Shown piece by piece: positions 21,714 to 32,488 of a stretch of 37,650 nucleotides of DNA (within the stretch, counting starts at the first letter, position 1; each line of letters opens with the position of its first letter). The notes beneath the pieces are model-generated. The model did not search any database and was not told where the DNA came from. It was given only the letters and a program-made list of their open reading frames with translations. Location of the stretch: positions 1-37,650 of the forward strand of contig MSJH02000046.1 of the NCBI GenBank assembly GCA_001931875.2, read 5' to 3'. The DNA comes from Byssochlamys sp. IMV 00236. Lineage: Eukaryota; Ascomycota; Eurotiomycetes; Eurotiales; Thermoascaceae. The position numbers and the translations under genes are program-made.

Positions 21714-22184
21714 CTAATTCCTTGATTTCCTCTTTTTATTAAAGTGTGTACGATAATGTGCCCGCAGATTATCTGATCTACCAAAAGACTTTGTACATCC
21801 AGGATGCTCACAAGCAAAGGGACGTTCTCCTGTATGAACAAGCATATGTCTTTTTAAATGTTCATATCTCTTGAAACTCCATTGACATTGCTGATAGCCA
21901 CATACATGCTTATGTTGTAACTTTCTTTTCTTTTCTTCTTCTTCTTCATCATCTTGTTGTTGCTGTTGTTGTTGTTGTTGATGTTGTTGTTGTGGTGATG
22001 GTTGATGATGGTGATGATGATGATGGTGTTGCTGTTGTTGATGAGGGTAATAATAAAAGGGTATTGTTGGTGTTAATGGGGGTGTGATCGATGGATAGAT
22101 GGAGTGATAGTAAGGTGCCACAACTGGGTTATACAATTTTGATTGTTCCTGCTGATGGTATAATGTACTTTGATATGGGAGCAT
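21714..22184 (-). CDS. Two-finger C2H2 transcription factor
   Basis: Single exon, 156 residues. The first 45 residues are rich in Tyr, Pro and Ser. Runs of Gln and His follow (about 49-77), encoded by CAA/CAG/CAT repeats, then an acidic run at 78-85. Two C2H2 fingers end the protein: C95/C100/H113/H117 and C125/C130/H143/H147, joined by the classical linker TGERPF. The finger sequences [10 protein letters not shown] and [14 protein letters not shown] resemble the Msn2/Msn4/Com2 class of fungal stress regulators and the finger pair of SteA-type proteins. A basic tail KKRKSR could be a nuclear signal. DNA-binding regulator is secure; the exact orthologue is not. It sits next to the ATP-citrate lyase promoter, with no proven link. 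Confidence 0.85.
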   Translation of the reverse strand: MLPYQSTLYHQQEQSKLYNPVVAPYYHSIYPSITPPLTPTIPFYYYPHQQQQHHHHHHHHQPSPQQQHQQQQQQQQQDDEEEEEKKRKLQHKHVCGYQQCQWSFKRYEHLKRHMLVHTGERPFACEHPGCTKSFGRSDNLRAHYRTHFNKKRKSRN

Positions 22185-22726
22185 ATTTTAAGTGTAGAAA
22201 TAAAGAAAGGATAAAAAAGAAGAAAGAAATAAAGAAAGATATAGAAGCATGTTATATATATAGCAAGATCATCCCCTTTGAACTATATATAATGGATTGA
22301 CTTAATGATCCTTACTGTAATTGAACAATGCATATATGAAAAATGTGTAAGGAATGTCCCATTATCTATTTAAAATTATGATTGGTCAAGACTTTTTTAT
22401 TAAAGTTAACGAGTAAAAATCATAGTAGTAGTAGTAATAATAATAGTAATAGTAATAACTGATATCAAGCAAACTATTTCTTACTTTATCAGCTTGACTC
22501 ATTCAACGCATATTACGAGGATGTATCACTGAGGAGTTGTTCTTTTAAAGAATTAAACTTGTCAAATAATACAAGTTATGCATTAATAGATTGCTTTCAT
22601 AGTGAAGGCACAGAGTAGAAAAAGATGAGCCAGTGATTAAAATAATTAGTGTGTGTCTTGTTATGAAACTAGTTCTTTTTTTTTTCTTCTTTGTTTTGAC
22701 TTCTTTTTTTGGAAAAGGGTTTAGAC
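22185..22726. promoter_or_regulatory. Bidirectional promoter region of the zinc-finger and TPR genes
   Basis: About 540 bases separate divergent start codons. The region has TATATATA-like segments near 22253-22290, trinucleotide (GTA/AATAAT) runs near 22424-22460 and a T-rich tract just before 22727. No coding sequence is seen. Confidence 0.4.
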
Positions 22727-23474
22727 ATGATCATTGAAGAGGCTGATCAAGATGGTGATGTATTCTATGACAGTACAGAATATGCACCAGGAGAATATGA
22801 GGCAAGTTCAAGGTTAACTTGTAAAAACAAAGAAAAAGAGAGAAAGACGCTTATTTCTTAACAGAAACTCATTGAAGAAGCAACTCGATTTAAATCAAGT
22901 GGAAATCAACATTTTGGTCAAGGCGAATACAAAGAGGCTATAGAACAATATGAACACGCATTAGTCGCATGTCCACTCACTTGTACAAAGGAAAGAGCTG
23001 TCTATTTTGCAAACATTGCCGCGTGCCATATGAAATTGGTCAGTTCTATGCTTACTTGTACATAAACTTGAGCCTAATTTTAAATATTTTTAGAGCGAGT
23101 TTAAAGATGCCAAAGACATGTGTACTCAAGCACTCAAAATAGATCCCAACTATACAAAGGCTCTACTTAGAAGAGCTCAAGCAAATGAAAGGATTGGAAC
23201 ATATGCATCCATGTCAGAAGCATTGGAAGACTATAAGAAACTAAAGACGCTAGCGATTGATACATATATCTTCAAAGAGTGTGAGCGCGCAGAAAAAGAA
23301 TTACCCACAAAGATAAACCTTCAAATGGAAAAGGAAAAGGAAGAGATGTTGAACAAGTTGAAGGATGTCGGCAATACCCTCCTAGGCAAATTTGGTTTAT
23401 CCACAGACAATTTTCAATTCACCAAAGACCCCTCAGGCAGCGGTGGCTATAGTGTAAATTTTGTAAACAAATAA
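22727..23474 (+). CDS. TPR co-chaperone, TTC1-like
   Basis: Three exons (22727-22801, 22865-23038, 23094-23474) give 209 residues. The first intron starts with GC (GCAAGT) and ends CAG; GT alternatives nearby break the frame. Residues about 26-140 hold three TPR units (FKSSGNQHFGQGEYKEAIEQ, YFANIAACHMKLSEFKDA, NYTKALLRRAQANERI). The C-terminal block LNKLKDVGNTLLGKFGLST and the end GSGGYSVNFVNK match the TTC1/TPR1 family, which binds Hsp70/Hsp90 tails and other partners in the cytosol. The usual acidic N-terminal extension is short, so an upstream non-recognised exon is possible. Confidence 0.87.
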
Positions 23475-23752
23475 AGTATTTCACAAATGTTGCTATGCAT
23501 AATCTCTTTTAAGAATGTATTCATTTAAGCTTAAGCTATTATTACCTTTTTTTCTTTTAGCTTGGTTAATTATGAACTTGGCCCGTTACTTTCAAGACTA
23601 TATGTGTATTCAAGCTGTCTCCTTTTGAGGTAATGCTCTCTTCTTTTGATTATCCAATCATATCAAAGACTTACTTTCAAATACATCATATTTAATTACA
23701 GCCTTTACCATGACTTTCTTTCTGATAAACTTAATTAATAATAATAACAATA

Positions 23753-24275
23753 ATGCCAATTGGTGCCATTGTAAAACAAGTTGCTGCTGAATCATTAAAG
23801 ACACAGGCCGCAACTTCAAGACTACGTTTAAGAAAAGCAGCATTGACTTTGGTATGAATAACATGTGCAATATGATCTCGTTTCCCCCCTCTTCTTACCC
23901 CCTGTTTTTATATAGACACCTGCCGCCGTTTCTCGATTGAAAGACTTGACACAAGGACCCACACCGAAATACTTGAGAGTGGGTGTCAGACAAAAGGGTT
24001 GTTCAGGAAACTCATATACATTGGAATTTACAGACACAAAAGGCAAATTTGACGAAATTGTTAATCAAGACGGTAAAGTAGCTCACAGTTTTTAATCAAT
24101 ATTTGCTAAACATTGGACTTTAGGTGTCACTGTGCTGGTAGATTCTAAAGCATTAATCACAGTATTAGGATCAGAAATGGATTTTGTTCAAGATAAGCTA
24201 TCGGAGCACTTTGTATTTAATAATCCCAACGTCAAGGGAACTTGCGGCTGCGGAGAGTCTTTTGCTGTCAACTAA
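23753..24275 (+). CDS. isa1: Iron-sulfur cluster assembly protein Isa1
   Basis: Three exons (23753-23851, 23916-24072, 24124-24275) give 135 residues. The A-type scaffold fold is clear: [31 protein letters not shown] and GTCGCGESF. The three metal-binding cysteines are C62, C126 and C128. The N-terminal 30 residues are basic (RLRLRKAA) with no acidic cluster except one Glu, in line with import into mitochondria. Isa1 with Isa2 and Iba57 matures [4Fe-4S] proteins in the matrix. It lies 278 bases after the TPR gene on the same strand and converges on the surface-protein gene, with stop codons 125 bases apart. Confidence 0.94.
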
Positions 24276-24400
24276 AAGGGAACCATTGTCTGTTACCCCA
24301 CTTATTTGTATTATAATCTTAGATGTGTAGTAATAAACTTGCTCATAATTGCATATAACATATATCATTCTTTTATTATTATTATTATTACTATATCATT

Positions 24401-25819
24401 TTATAAAAATACAAGTGATATCAAGATAAACAGGCTAAAGGATAATTCAGTAAAATTAATTTGATCAGACGAAGCATTGGACATGGAAGGAATTGCTGTT
24501 GGAGTAACAAGACGAGTGATTGACGTTGTTGTCTTCATTGATGTTGTGCTTGTAGTGGCAGAGGCTGTGATACTAATACTAGTGGTAACAGCACTTGATG
24601 GGGCAGGCGTAATTATCGTATTTGATGGGCTAGGATTGAGGCTCAGAGTAGGCTGCGTCGTAGGAGGCTCTGGGGATGTAGAAGAAGGAGCTGCATTTTC
24701 TGGTACAGAACTAGCAGGAGCAGCAGGAGCAGCAGGAGGCAAGGGAGCATTTTCTGGAAGATTCCCAAAGACAGTAACAGGAGAATCACTAGCAGGTATA
24801 GCAGGTGGATTCGCAGCGGATTGAGCCGGGAAAGGGTCAGCAATCGGATAGAAAACAGGCCGAGGAGACCCAGGGCTAGATAAGACAGTATCCGGCTGAA
24901 GTGCTTGGGAAGCAGGCGTATTGACACCACTCTGAGCGATTGAAGGTTGGCCATTTATTTGTGGTACAGAGAGAGCGTCAGGTATTTGAATTGATGGATG
25001 TGTAGCGTATGGCGCAATGGAACCTATAGGAAAGTTAGTAAAAGATTGTAACAAAGCATCCGGAGGGCCAGCTTGTTGACCAGTAGCGACTGGTTTAGCA
25101 GATAGGGCATCAGATTGAAGAGAAAATACAGGAAAGCCATTGCTTTGTATATCATTTGGGAGAGTATTTCCTTGTACGTTAGGTGAGATAAAAGATGCCA
25201 AACCATTGCCTTGTATATCATTTCGCGGGGTATTCCCTTGTACACTAGGTGGAATGGAAGGTACCAAATCACTACCTTGTATATTTGACTGCAGAGAGGA
25301 TACGGGAAAGCCATCGCCCGTTAAGCCAGACTGGAAAGAAGGTGCCAACCCAGCGCCTTGTTTGTTAGATAGCAGAGAAAGTAGAGGAGGGCCATCGCCT
25401 GTTAAATCCGATAAGACAGAAGGTACCGAGCCAATGCCTTGTATGTCAGATAGCAAAGCAACAGTATCATCAACTGCTCGTATGTCAGGCAGATGGTCAG
25501 TTTGGAGTTCAAGAGTAGCCCGAGGATTTCTTTTCCGAGAGAATACTCTAGAGGCACGCTTAATGACATGCCTAGGTGAGAATTGACTAGACCCCGGAGA
25601 GCCTTCAAGAGATTGCCAAGATACAACAGGAGGTTGAGCATCACGTTTTAGAAGTGAATCAGGGTTTCCAAGGTTCTTCAATTCAGAAAGAAGAGAGAAA
25701 AACTTGCTCCAGTTATCATAGAGAGCATTTGGAGCATGAGCATTGGTCTCTTGAGCGAGGGCTTCTTGCAAAATAAGAGCAGAGATGAGAACACTAAAGA
25801 TAATGTGGAATTTATACAT
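24401..25819 (-). CDS. Secreted, probably GPI-anchored repeat protein
   Basis: One uninterrupted frame of 472 residues of no family known to me. Residues 1-22 form a signal peptide with probable cleavage after ALA. Dibasic sites at 58-59 (LLKR), 87-88 (VIKR) and 95-97 (RKR) could be cut by a Kex2-type protease. Residues about 120-240 are imperfect repeats of 22 and 27 residues built on DIQGNG and VQGNT/LTGDG. Pro/Ala-rich and then Ser/Thr-rich sequence follows (about 320-450), suited to heavy O-glycosylation. The last 20 residues are hydrophobic (LSFSLFILISLVFL) after SNASSD, as in GPI anchor signals. A cell-wall or plasma-membrane surface protein is likely; its ligand or role is unknown. Confidence 0.75.
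   Translation of the reverse strand: MYKFHIIFSVLISALILQEALAQETNAHAPNALYDNWSKFFSLLSELKNLGNPDSLLKRDAQPPVVSWQSLEGSPGSSQFSPRHVIKRASRVFSRKRNPRATLELQTDHLPDIRAVDDTVALLSDIQGIGSVPSVLSDLTGDGPPLLSLLSNKQGAGLAPSFQSGLTGDGFPVSSLQSNIQGSDLVPSIPPSVQGNTPRNDIQGNGLASFISPNVQGNTLPNDIQSNGFPVFSLQSDALSAKPVATGQQAGPPDALLQSFTNFPIGSIAPYATHPSIQIPDALSVPQINGQPSIAQSGVNTPASQALQPDTVLSSPGSPRPVFYPIADPFPAQSAANPPAIPASDSPVTVFGNLPENAPLPPAAPAAPASSVPENAAPSSTSPEPPTTQPTLSLNPSPSNTIITPAPSSAVTTSISITASATTSTTSMKTTTSITRLVTPTAIPSMSNASSDQINFTELSFSLFILISLVFL
25140..25460 (-). repeat. Tandem coding repeats of 66 and 81 bases
   Basis: The motif CCTTGTAT or a close variant recurs at about 25143, 25209, 25275, 25356 and 25437 on the plus strand. The spacings are 66, 66, 81 and 81 bases, all multiples of three. 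The best-matching pair, 25140-25205 and 25206-25271, differs at scattered positions, so the expansion is not recent. It encodes the 22- and 27-residue repeats of the surface protein. Confidence 0.7.
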
Positions 25820-26148
25820 TATGTTTTGATATCGTCAAAAGAAGAGCAGCTTTTCTTTGACTTTTTATATGTTTTCATTGAATTTATGATATACTAGTCG
25901 TGACACTTATACAAGTCTTTAAAGGTGAATAAAAAGGAGGTAAGCATGAATGGTAATCCCTGTCTATTTTCTATCTCTGGATCAGGTGAGTGCTTCACCC
26001 TTCTTTTTGCATTAAAAAATGTTTATTGTGTAATAATAAATAATATCTATACATGATATAACCCATTCTTTCTCTCTTCTCACTTTCTATCTCTCTTTTT
26101 CTCATGTCCAACTCTTAATCGTTCATATCAGCAATATATTCAATAGGA
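25820..26148. promoter_or_regulatory. Upstream region of the surface-protein gene
   Basis: About 330 bases with no gene. It lies between the start of the surface-protein gene and the end of the Som1-like gene, both on the minus strand. It is AT-rich and contains a CT-rich stretch around 26068-26105. Confidence 0.4.
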
Positions 26149-26579
26149 TTAGGAGGATGTATGGCTTTTAGATGGTATTATACTATCACAGGTTTAATAT
26201 GATAAAATAGCCAAAGGTAATGATAATTCACACATATACCTGAATACAGGATTGCCATTTTGATCATATTCAGGGGTCACTTCTACAGTTGGTAAACCAG
26301 CACATCTAAATATACTTTAGTAAGAGAAGCTGTTGTTCAAACTTAATTGGATCATTACTTTAAAAAGAGTCGTGGAAAGGGATTACATTCTATACATGAC
26401 AGGCTTGCCTCACACTGATATTGAACCATTTCATACAGTTTGCAGTTCTCAGGAATGATGATGCTTGGACTCTTTTTACGAATCTCTTCCTGATCTGTCA
26501 TGTGGTTGATTAAAGCAAAACGAGAGGGAGAAAAGGGGATCTTTCCAATTCTGGTATTGTGACTTGTATAATTTGACAT
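26149..26579 (-). CDS. som1: Som1-like mitochondrial protein
   Basis: Three exons (26579-26359, 26305-26240, 26182-26149) give 106 residues. The core has CKLYEMVQYQCE, CIECNPFPRLFLKCAGLP and VEVTPEYDQNG. The paired cysteines and the (P)xxRLFxxC...VEVT pattern match the Som1 family as I recall it. In yeast Som1 helps the mitochondrial inner-membrane protease (Imp1/Imp2). No membrane helix is visible. The start is the ATG at 26579; a TTG two codons upstream is not used. It is divergent from the glycyl-tRNA synthetase gene with 48 bases between start codons. The family call is moderate because the protein is short. Confidence 0.6.
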
Positions 26580-26627
26580 GTTCAAGGGGGTAAGTTTTCT
26601 CTTCTCGACTTTATTACATTCTATTCC

Positions 26628-28337
26628 ATGGCTCAGAAATTTCGTGCGTTACTAGATCTTTGTCGACGTAGAGGATTCTTGTATCAATCAGCCGAGATCT
26701 ATGGTGGTTTAAGAGGAGCATATGATTATGGGCCATTAGGCGTCGAGCTCAAAAAAAATATTCTCAACTCATGGTGGCGACGACACGTTTACTGTAGAGA
26801 CGACGTTGTGGGCATAGACACGAGTATTATTACACCTCACCCAGTACTTAAAGCCTCTGGCCATGTTGATGAATTCACAGATCTACTTGTCGATTGTACC
26901 TTAACAAAAGAGCGCTTTAGGCCAGATAAGGCTCCAGAACTGACCTTGGATAAGAATGGCAATATACCACTGACTGCACCAAGTAAGGAGATAGCTCAGA
27001 CTTGGCAAAAGACAATTGAAGAACAGCTTGCTCCTGGTATAAAAACATCCTTGCAAGGAAAGACAGTGATATTGCATGTACAGAGTTCAACTTTATGTAA
27101 ACCCGAAAAAGGCCATGGAGAAATCGTGTTTGAGATGAAGGATGGATCGAGATCACCCACTACAATTCGTTATGATGGATATGTTGAACCAAATACAAAT
27201 TCGCCCTTTCTAACTGCCAGTAGACCTTTCAATCTGATGTTTAAAACCTTTCTTGATCCCATTGATCCCATTGATCGTGTGATTCAGACAACACTAGAGC
27301 ATACAACCAAAACACAATCATCAATTCGAGCTGCTGTTGACGATGTGCTGAGACCATCGACAGTATACCTTCGACCAGAAACTGCTCAGGGCGTCTTTGT
27401 TAACTTCGAGCAGGTTGTCCGAACGATGAAGACGAAACCACCATTTGGTATTGCACAGGTTGGAAAATCCTTTAGAAATGAAATTCGTTTGGAACATGGT
27501 ATCTTTAGAACACCAGAGTTTGAGCAACTAGAGCTTGAATACTTTGTAGCACCGTGGGAATCAAAACACTACTTTAAGTACTGGAGACAAAAGAGATTTG
27601 AATGGTGGTTAGAACATGCTTGTCACCCTGAGCACTTTAGACAACGTGATCACGAGACAAACGAGATGGCACATTATGCTACTGGATGTACTGATGTAGA
27701 GTACTTGTTCCCTTGGGGATGGGGTGAAGTAGAAGGTGTTGCACACAGAGGTGATTATGATCTTAAACAGCACATAAAGAACTCTGGTGCTAAATTCGAA
27801 ATTGATGATGATAACCCAACCATTTCTGACGCTGTTAAAGAAAGTGGCGAGTATGACGGATCATTAGTGCCTTCAGGCTCAACACGATATATACCTCATG
27901 TTGTTGAAAGCTCGTGTGGGCTCAATCGCGCCATGCTGGCTTATTTATGTGATGCTTTCCATCAAATTGAGGATGAAAATGGTAAACTACCAGCTAGAAG
28001 CGTACTCAAACTACACCCTCAACTTGCACCTATCAAGTGTGCTGTCATGCCTCTGACAGGAAAACCAGAATTCATGCCTCTAACACAAAAGATTGCCAGA
28101 TCTTTGCGTGTTCAAGGATGGTACACAGTTGTTGAGTCACAGAAACTAAAGATTGGAAAACGATATTATCGACATGACGAGATTGGTACTCCATGGTGTA
28201 TTACGGTTGATTATCAAAGCTTAGAAGATGACACTGTTACTATAAGAGAAAGAGATACTGGTGAACAACAAAGAATGCATTGGAAGGAAGTACGACACTA
28301 TGTTGGTTCACAACTTGTAAATGATGATCTTGATTAA
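26628..28337 (+). CDS. Glycyl-tRNA synthetase of bacterial alpha2 type
   Basis: An intronless frame of 569 residues. It is a class II synthetase: motif 1 region RGFLYQSAEIYGGLRGAYDY, motif 2 at about residues 281-306 (FRNEIRLEHGIFRTPEFEQ), motif 3 at about 425-440 (SCGLNRAMLAYL), and the C-terminal anticodon-binding domain (LHPQLAPIKCAVMPL, RRHDEIGTP-like YRHDEIGTP). The start CRRRGFLYQSAEIYGGL and FVNFEQ/LRPETAQG context follow bacterial alpha2 GlyRS such as that of Thermus rather than eukaryotic GRS1. Charging mitochondrial tRNA-Gly is plausible, but this ATG gives no strong targeting peptide. An alternative first exon (ATG at 26578, intron 26590-26636) would give MFKG joined to KFRALL. Confidence 0.93.
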   Translation: MAQKFRALLDLCRRRGFLYQSAEIYGGLRGAYDYGPLGVELKKNILNSWWRRHVYCRDDVVGIDTSIITPHPVLKASGHVDEFTDLLVDCTLTKERFRPDKAPELTLDKNGNIPLTAPSKEIAQTWQKTIEEQLAPGIKTSLQGKTVILHVQSSTLCKPEKGHGEIVFEMKDGSRSPTTIRYDGYVEPNTNSPFLTASRPFNLMFKTFLDPIDPIDRVIQTTLEHTTKTQSSIRAAVDDVLRPSTVYLRPETAQGVFVNFEQVVRTMKTKPPFGIAQVGKSFRNEIRLEHGIFRTPEFEQLELEYFVAPWESKHYFKYWRQKRFEWWLEHACHPEHFRQRDHETNEMAHYATGCTDVEYLFPWGWGEVEGVAHRGDYDLKQHIKNSGAKFEIDDDNPTISDAVKESGEYDGSLVPSGSTRYIPHVVESSCGLNRAMLAYLCDAFHQIEDENGKLPARSVLKLHPQLAPIKCAVMPLTGKPEFMPLTQKIARSLRVQGWYTVVESQKLKIGKRYYRHDEIGTPWCITVDYQSLEDDTVTIRERDTGEQQRMHWKEVRHYVGSQLVNDDLD

Positions 28338-28447
28338 TAAAGAAAAAGAAAAAAGAAGTTTCCTTATTGGTCAAAACAAACACTCGCTTAAAGTCGATCA
28401 TTATTTGTTTATGTTTTCTTCTTTCTTTCTCTTTTTATAAAAGAATA

Positions 28448-31400
28448 ATGTATTGGCTTAATGGCATTGCAAACCAACTTTCGCTTGATTCAACAATAAC
28501 TAAAGACAGTAACGAAGCTTACTCGTCAAAAGTTCAGCGTGTTCTATCTCTCCAACCTTCTAATAACGCGACCTTGTTCATCAGTTGTACACGCACTTCT
28601 ATTTATCTATGGTCTGTAAAGGTTCGTCAACTGTATGTTGCAAAGTGTGCATGTAGAATTTGTAATATATTAAAACAGATTTAAATAACAATAAGCCAAC
28701 TACAGTATTATCCTATGTCGAACGGTCATTGAACCATATTGACGAATTTGGTGAGAATGTAAAAGTAATTTGGAAGCCTGACATGACACACGTTGCTATT
28801 CAGGTAAAAGGGATGCATCTATTTTGCACAAATTGTTATTCATTAAAGAATAGACTTCAAAAAACTACTTGCTACTGTATTCTATTCTATCCTATGAACA
28901 ACAATCCTTTGAACTCAACTTTCCAAACCCAACACATGCAGTCATGGCAGGACCAGGAGAGGGAAAAGGACCCAAGACGATGTTGCTGAAATTCAGATTG
29001 ACTATAAGAGTGGATGCAGGCATCATTTGGTATATAATATAAAAAACAGAAATCTTCATATTATCAGCTTTAAGTAAACCATGATATCATATAGTGGAAC
29101 ATCTTTAGATGATACTCTCGTTATAGCCACATGCTCACCACCAGCAATACAATGTATTTCTTGGAACCCGCAACAAGCGAACGCAACTCAATCTTCACTT
29201 TTATCCAAAATTGACTTTTTTGATAGTAATGGTACACACGCATATATATAAGAACGGGACATTCAAAAGACAAAGAGAGAGAGAGAGAAAGAGATATCTT
29301 ACTTTAAACTACATAGATCAATTATCCTACATCACCTATGAAAAGAGTCTCAACATATTTGTTTGGTTATCAGCAAATGGGAAAGTATATTTCGCTCAGA
29401 GGAAGAATAATCACAGTCAGAAAAAAGGAACAACGGCTGTCTCAGAACATAAGACTCAGTGGGTAGGGACATGCTTTCATGGGAAAGAGGATATTCTTGC
29501 GGAGGACAAGGCTACGAGTGTATCCATCAATTCAACCTTTTCATTGATTGCTGTGGGGACAGCTGGTGGAACAGTTTTTGTGTACTCTGTCGAAAATTAT
29601 AATGCACCACCGGTGTTTTCACACAAGTTGCAGTTGATGTCATGGAAATCATCTACAGGATCTGTTGCGTCACTAGCATGGACGTCTGATGGGCATGCGC
29701 TGTCTGTTGGCTACGAAAGCCATGGACTAGCGGTTTGGAGTGTCTATGGAAGCATGCTGTGTGCTACAAATGAGCTGGATGAAATAGCCAATGAAGAAAA
29801 GTAAGGAAACAGTAGTAAAAGTAGATGCTATTGATATATTAACGGGATTATAGCTTGAAGGATACATATATAAAGGGCATTCAATACCTGGTAAGTGGAA
29901 ATAGAAAAAGGGAAAACAAGAACAGTAGGTTCCTTAAAGTTGATGCATTAGTTTTGGGGACCAGGAAATTATAGTTTATATGTTTTAGCAAAATACAAAG
30001 CAGATGAGAACATTATGTATACACTCCCCTTTGTTAAATCTGCTCTAGCGTCTTACTTACATTCTGTAAGATTGTGTGTACATTTTTATATATTTGTTAT
30101 TAAACACTTGCTAGGATAATGCAAAGAAAGGCTTATTACAAATGGATGACCGAATGTTAATATATAATAGTAGCGGCGATTACCAAGACGAGAGCACCAC
30201 GATTGATCCTGCAGCCGTAGCTTGGACACATATACAGGTACAATTTATCTTTTTGATTTGTGTTTTTATTTAATGCATAAAAGTATCCTGCCATGTATAT
30301 CGCAGATAATTGGCCCATTCGCTACTCGTCTATCAGCTCAGATGGCAGTTACATAGCCATTGCCGGTAAACGCGGATTTGCTCATTACAATACCATTTCA
30401 AGCAGGTGGAAGCTATTTGGAAACCAACAGCAAGAGCAAAGTTTTCTTGTCAGAGGAGGCATGGTTTGGTATAAGACAATATTGATAGTATCCTGTGAAA
30501 ATGTCCAACAAAAGACTTGTGAGGTATAAAGTGCTCCATATAAATCCATGCGTGTGTGTTTTCATCGTTGATAGATTCGTTTATATTCTCGTGACAATAA
30601 CCTGGATCATTCTCAAGTGCTGTATACTGAACCATTATCCAGTATGCCTGTTTATATGACATTGTGTGGAAACTTTCTGCTTGTGTATACAACAGAGAAC
30701 ATTGTGAATATTTATAATGTTATGATGAGCAACAACAACAACAGCAACAGCAATAGCAACAACATGATCAACAGGCAATTAAATTTTGCAAGACTGGAGC
30801 CAGTAAGAAGGATATCACTTGATGGAATCGTCACTCGTATATCAAAGGTCAGAAGCATCAGCCTATTTCATATATCTCATGGAGGTAATCAAGATCATGA
30901 TTTGGATACAGATTTTGTTTTAACACACGTCGAAAAGAACACATCAGATCTATTGATAGCGTCATTTCATCAAATATTACTTTACTTATTGGAGGAAAAT
31001 TGCTCATACTTTCGTCAAATGTAAGATAACCCTTTTCTATTATCTTGTTATTAACTATGAATATGATAGGACAAGACGGATGATTCGACTGAGAAAGACT
31101 CTTCGTCCATTCCCTTTGATACTCATATTATTTCAGATAAAACAGAATATTACTGGATAGGGAAAAAAGGCATTGAAAACCTTCGAACCTCACTGTGGAT
31201 CATGAACGGGAAGGGCCTGAGAGTTCTTACGAATTTTTTACTTCCTGAAGAATTCGATATCACCAGCAACCATTATTCGGAGAGTGAGCCATCCACGCCT
31301 ACGACGCCCGGACATTTGTCCCCAGGTTTTGATATTGGAAGACCATTTTTATTAGGATACCATATTGACGATGAAGAAGATTCATTACCGTCTAGTGAAA

Positions 31401-31493
31401 TGAGGACTCGATGGAAAATTGATGATTTTGAAGGTTTGAAAGATCAAGCGATTGATATGCCTCTTGACTTTTATCCTATATGTAAGGAGACCA

Positions 31494-31531
<38 letters not shown>

Positions 31532-32488
31532 ATTTGCTTATTGTCATATAGCTATTTTGATTGAAAAGGGAATTGTCATTGGAGTTGAACAAAGCATATC
31601 ATATAACTCCCTACTGGGATTTGCTTTATTCAAGATGAGTCCCAAGGTAAAAAGATAACGAGAAAGAGAAACTTTAAAGGATAACGACTGAAAATACTTG
31701 AAAGATGCATTTATTCTTGCATCATATTTTTAGATATTTGCTACAAGCTGATCTAGAAGAGGATGCTGTTACATTTGCTAAAGCCTATGAAAAGTTCACT
31801 TATTTCAGCCATGTACTAGAGATACTGCTGCATACAGTATTAGAAGAGGAAGCAGGACGAAATATGACGGATGGCAAGTATAGCAGATAATTTTATTATT
31901 GGAATCTTATTAATTGTGTGTTTGGATAGATGCTATCCTGCCTTTGGTCATCAAGTTCTTGGATCAATTTCCTCATGCCCTTGATGTAATTGTAAGCTGT
32001 GCGAGAAAGACAGAGGTAGCCTTGTGGGATTATTTATTCTCTGTTGTTGGTAAACCCAAAGATTTGTTTGAGGTATGTAGTAATGACGGTAAATAAGAAT
32101 GGAATTAACTTTTTGTTCTAGATATGTTTAGAAGAAGGAAGGTTACATACTGCAACATCATATCTTATTATATTACAAACTATGCAGCCCTTAACTGTAG
32201 CTGAACAAGTAAGGCAGATTTTTTTTTAAAAAATGTCGAATGTCTTATTCTTTATAGGATACAATGCGCCTGTTACATAAAGCCATGGATGAAGATAATT
32301 ATGAGTTGTGTAAAGAATTGGTTAGGTTCCTTAGTTCGATTGATAGTAAGTAGAATATGATTAAACAAAAGAACTAGACTAAGGTCAAAATAGATACAGG
32401 AAAAGCCCTTTATGAAGCACTTCAAATGATCAAGTCACATATAGATAATGACAATCAAATGGATAAAGTGAAAACAAAGGATGCATAA
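28448..32488 (+). CDS. ric1: RIC1, subunit of the Rab6/Ypt6 exchange factor
   Basis: A multi-exon gene of about 4 kb with at least a dozen short introns; I give only the outer limits and do not claim each splice site. It starts [14 protein letters not shown], as Ric1 proteins do. The N-terminal half reads as beta-propeller sequence ([66 protein letters not shown]). The C-terminal RIC1 domain includes [24 protein letters not shown] sequence with [20 protein letters not shown] (about 31930-32070) and [20 protein letters not shown]. With Rgp1 it activates Ypt6 at the Golgi for retrograde transport. Family members often run past 1000 residues. The C-terminus here is short after LRFL-type helices and ends KTKDA. 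Confidence 0.88.
31495..31525. repeat. AT dinucleotide microsatellite in a ric1 intron
   Basis: A run of about 14 TA units lies within an intron that begins around 31482 and ends at TATAG near 31552. Length polymorphism is to be expected. A shorter GA run (about 29272-29290) sits in another intron of the same gene. Confidence 0.85.

Noticed and set aside
24477..24824. 115-codon plus-strand frame rich in Val and Gly
   Set aside because: Antisense to the Ser/Thr/Pro-rich part of the surface protein.
26580..26585. TTG two codons upstream as the start of the Som1-like gene
   Set aside because: An ATG at 26579 is present, and nuclear genes rarely start at TTG.
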